This document shows, in pieces, positions 61,852 to 64,000 of a DNA stretch of 64,000 nt. The translations under genes were made by a program, and so were the position numbers. Position 1 is the first letter of the stretch; the number at the start of each line of letters is the position of its first letter. Source of the DNA: DASSFZ01 sp035283185 (GTDB lineage: Bacteria; Chloroflexota; Anaerolineae; Fen-1058); contig DATEUJ010000162.1 of assembly GCA_035283185.1 (NCBI GenBank), forward strand, positions 62,001-126,000, in the 5' to 3' direction. The notes below the pieces were generated by a model. It had not been told where the DNA came from. It made no database searches and saw nothing but the letters and a program-made list of their open reading frames with translations.

Positions 61852-62087
61852 ACCTCATTGCCGGCTGCGCGCGTTGGATGTGTCGCTAGCAGAGTCAGGA
61901 AGTCGCGTGGCGAAAGGATACGTACACCCCGGTATTCGCTCAAATCCAGCAAATGACGGTCGCCAGAGACGATGAATGCACAGTGTGTTTCGATAGCAAC
62001 CGCGACGCCGCCGATCACAATAGATGGGATACCGGCCTCACTCAGGCGTCCCTGAAGCGCTACGATGGATTGAAGCAAATTCTCCAT
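61848..62087 (-). pseudogene. AbiEii-type nucleotidyltransferase start fused to PIN toxin end
   Basis: The 79-residue frame begins ENLLQSIVALQGRLSEAGIP and VIGGVAVAI, the first strand of AbiEii/AbiGii-type nucleotidyltransferases, then changes to AFIVSGDRHLLDLSEYRGVR and SPRDFLTLL, the C-terminal region of PIN toxins. The missing middle suggests a deletion that joined two toxin genes. The nucleotidyltransferase partner gene at 62038 overlaps it, in the usual order. Confidence 0.7.
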
Positions 62088-62316
62088 GTTGCTCCTGCCA
62101 TTCCGCTATGCGGCGCAGCCGAGCCTGGAGTTGAGCCAGGGCAGCCCATCGGTCGGGCCCGAAGATTGCCACACTCTGCTGCAACTGAGCTTCAAAGGAG
62201 CGTTGCAGTATCAGCCACTGGCGAATGCTCTCTTGGACAGTCATGCTGCGCAGCAAACGCGTTTCTTCGGCCTCAACCGTTTCCCAGCCTTCCCGTAGTG
62301 CACTTAATCCACGCAC
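62038..62316 (-). CDS. Partner (antitoxin-like) of an AbiEii-type nucleotidyltransferase
   Basis: The 92-residue protein begins RGLSALREGWETVEAEETRL and continues LRSMTVQESIRQWLILQRSF, the small protein that usually precedes AbiEii/AbiGii-type nucleotidyltransferases in Chloroflexota and cyanobacteria; its role is presumed antitoxic. It overlaps the chimeric downstream frame by 50 nt. The downstream toxin is a chimera, so this gene is probably orphaned. Confidence 0.65.
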   Translation of the reverse strand: MRGLSALREGWETVEAEETRLLRSMTVQESIRQWLILQRSFEAQLQQSVAIFGPDRWAALAQLQARLRRIAEWQEQHGEFASIHRSASGTPE

Positions 62317-62326
62317 GTCTTGCTCC

Positions 62327-62881
62327 TTATCCCTGCCGTCTGGGTCTATACTGCAACGCCTCGGCCAGATGCGCCGCTTGAATCTTCTCCAACCCCTCCA
62401 AATCTCCAGTCGTCCGCGCCAGCTTGAGCACGCGATGAAACGACCGCGCGCTCATGTCGAGCTGCTGCATCGCCGCGCGCATGAGCGACTTGCCCGCCTC
62501 GCCCACTTCGCAGTATTCGCGAATGTGCGCTGGGCCCATGTCGGCGTTGCAGGTCAGCGGCGTGCCTTTGAAGCGCGCCTGCTGACGTTCGCGCGCGGCC
62601 AGGGCGCGCTGGCGGATCACCTCGCTCGGCTCGCCGGCCCGGTCGGAGGCGAGTTTCTCGTACTCCACACGCGGCACTTCCATGTGGATGTCAAACCGAT
62701 TCAACAGCGGGCCGCTAATTCGCTTCTGGTAGCGGGTCACCATCGCCGGAGAGCACGTGCAATTGCCGAAGGGTCGGGTCGCCCAGCAGCCGCAGGGGCA
62801 GGGATGGATGCAAAACGCACCCTTTGCGTTATCGGCTGAAGGCGACATTTGCAGGGAACGCAGAACTTCAAATTGTCTCAT
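62327..62881 (-). pseudogene. ComM (Mg-chelatase-like AAA+) C-terminal third
   Basis: The 184-residue frame contains HPCPCGCWATRPFGNCTCSP, then RYQKRISGPLLNRFDIHMEV and the C-terminal domain. The N-terminal part (Lon-like domain and Walker A/B, over 300 residues) is absent, and the residues before HPCPCG do not match. ComM is a helicase used in natural transformation. Two further pieces of its C-terminus lie at 61723-61851 and 3120-3240. Confidence 0.8.
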
Positions 62882-62902
62882 TCATCTAGAAGGCATCCCC
62901 CG

Positions 62903-63933
62903 CTAGCGGCACCGCGCTGCCTCGACCACCTGGCGGATGGCATCAATCACCAGTTCAGGCTGATCGATTTGAATCAGGTGACCGCTCTTTTCCGCGACGA
63001 TTCTCTTCCCATTCGACGATTGTGCCGCCAGTTCGACCTGCATCTGCTGCTCGGTCTGCTCCTTCTGCCTGTTGACCTCTTCAGACAGGCCGGGCACACG
63101 CTGCGTCTGGCCGTGGCTGAGCACGATCAGCGGGATGTCCCCAGGGAGGTGATGTGCGCAGCGCGCACGCTGACATGGTGGTCGTCAACTGTGCCATACT
63201 CCTCACGGACCGCCGCCAGGCATTTGGCGTCAGCCGACATGACGCCCCGATACGTTTCCCTGGCTTCCTCGGGCGCAATGCTCAGAAGCTGTTGTGGGTA
63301 GAGCCTGGGGGCCAGCGCAAGCAATCCGGCGGCGGCAGACATCTCCCCCAGACGCAGAAACCAGGCCATCGGCTTTCGGCTTCTTTGTAGCAGGCTGCTG
63401 AACGCCTCCGGGTATCGCAAAAACATTTCTTCGTGCACGGCGTCGACCAGGACCATGCCCGCCACTTGATCAGGATGCTCGTGGGCATACAGGCGCACAA
63501 ACAGCCCACCCAGCGAGTGACCGACCAGCACGTACGGTGGCTCCACACCCGATCGCGCCAGCAGGGTGTGTAGGTCTTCCACGAGGTTGTGCGCCGTGCG
63601 CGGTTGCGGACTGCGCTCGCTCCAGCCCAGTCCAGCGCGGTCATAGGTGCAGACTCGGGTGAACCTGGCCACCTCGCGCTGAACCTGGCCCCAACTCAGC
63701 GAGCAGTCGGCGGCGCCGGCTTCTATCACGACAGTCGGGCTGCCCTGACCCTGGCAGTTAATGTGCAACCGGTAACCGCCTACATCCACCAGTTTGCCCG
63801 GCGCGGGATATTTGGCCGCCAGTTCCGCCTTCGCTTTCGCGCCCCGTCGCCACGTCCAACCGACCAGGATAGCCACGACTAAAGCTATGCCAACGACGAT
63901 TGTCCCGTTCAACGCGAGCGACTCCAAAGCCAT
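62903..63933 (-). pseudogene. Membrane-anchored alpha/beta hydrolase with a frameshift
   Basis: The 5' part from ATG 63933 has one membrane helix (GIALVVAILVGWTWRRG), GSPTVVIEAGAADCSLSW and the nucleophile elbow VLVGHSLGGLFVRLYA. After VRAA at about 63160 the frame stops; in another frame it continues HHLPGDIPLIVLSHGQTQR and KSGHLIQIDQPELVIDAIRQ, which carries the catalytic His, to a stop at 62903. One base is therefore missing or extra near 63155-63175. Combined length (about 340) matches the family. It could be a sequencing error or a real pseudogene. Confidence 0.75.
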
Positions 63934-64000
63934 CTACCCAAGATACCCAAGATACTGAGACCGACCAGCGGGACGACTATGCTCGGAAACAGAATGCTGA
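63909..64000 (-). CDS. C-terminal end of a membrane protein, cut by the window
   Basis: The last 30 codons of a minus-strand frame read SILFPSIVVPLVGLSILGIL and RWLWSRSR, a membrane helix with a basic tail, and stop at 63909, overlapping the hydrolase start at 63933 by 25 nt. Nothing more can be said from the visible part. Confidence 0.4.
   Translation of the reverse strand, partial: SILFPSIVVPLVGLSILGILGRWLWSRSR

Overview
The window is GC-rich chromosomal DNA from a bacterium that most resembles an uncultured member of the Chloroflexota (Anaerolineae-like). The reasons are the mixture of families: secreted proteins with a YLPxxLR motif, PD40 beta-propeller proteins with TPR N-termini and Thr/Pro-rich tails, a PBP1A with a C-terminal Ig-like domain, a DUF4395-thioredoxin pair, a CysO-type cysteine pathway, and many short toxin-antitoxin modules between housekeeping genes. 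This is inference; there is no rRNA or tRNA here to confirm it. No CRISPR array was seen.

Layout. 1-13.1 kb: a partial cysteine-peptidase-like gene, a membrane protein, a cluster of intact and decayed toxin-antitoxin genes with nested small mobile elements, an orphan nuclease-methyltransferase (type IIG-like), an error-prone DnaE2-type polymerase, a HEAT-like protein and a VapBC-like pair. 13.1-21 kb: metabolic and hypothetical genes (M20 peptidase, HExxH metalloprotease, BldC-like regulator beside a phased repeat array, sugar epimerase, flavin oxidase, methyltransferase). 21.3-30.6 kb: envelope and secreted proteins (PBP1A, lipoprotein, large subtilisin). 30.6-37.6 kb: a sulfur/cysteine region with cysM, cysS, a JAMM peptidase and a ubiquitin-like sulfur carrier, then DUF4395, thioredoxin and an E1-like MoeB-rhodanese fusion; together these look like the CysO route of cysteine synthesis. 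37.7-40 kb: toxin-antitoxin remnants and a PyrD/PyrK-like pair. 40-52 kb: prohibitin, DnaJ/CbpA, HtrA, a bacterial eRF1-like protein, a methyltransferase with two tandem in-frame UGA codons, a GT39 glycosyltransferase, an ATP-grasp enzyme, YggX, a radical SAM protein with a C-terminal Cys-UGA-Ala-Glu-Pro tail, and a hydrolase. 52-64 kb: a large secreted PLD/lamin-tail protein, two tandem TPR/beta-propeller proteins, HEPN/MNT and other toxin-antitoxin genes, ComM fragments and a frameshifted hydrolase.

The most interesting signals are: (i) two probable selenoproteins. The radical SAM protein reads through UGA into a CUAEP tail, and the methyltransferase continues in frame through UGA-UGA. Each UGA is followed about 20 nt later by a perfect 7-bp hairpin with a 3-nt loop beginning with G, matching the known bacterial SECIS geometry. 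(ii) At least four families of small non-autonomous elements with terminal inverted repeats and target-site duplications, two of them nested inside a third. (iii) A palindromic repeat inserted in frame (30 or 60 bp) in several protein-coding genes. (iv) Repeated decay of toxin-antitoxin loci into hicB::hicA or nucleotidyltransferase::PIN scars, and three copies of the ComM 3' end. (v) Promoters whose -10 box lies only 6-9 nt from the start codon, suggesting common leaderless mRNAs.
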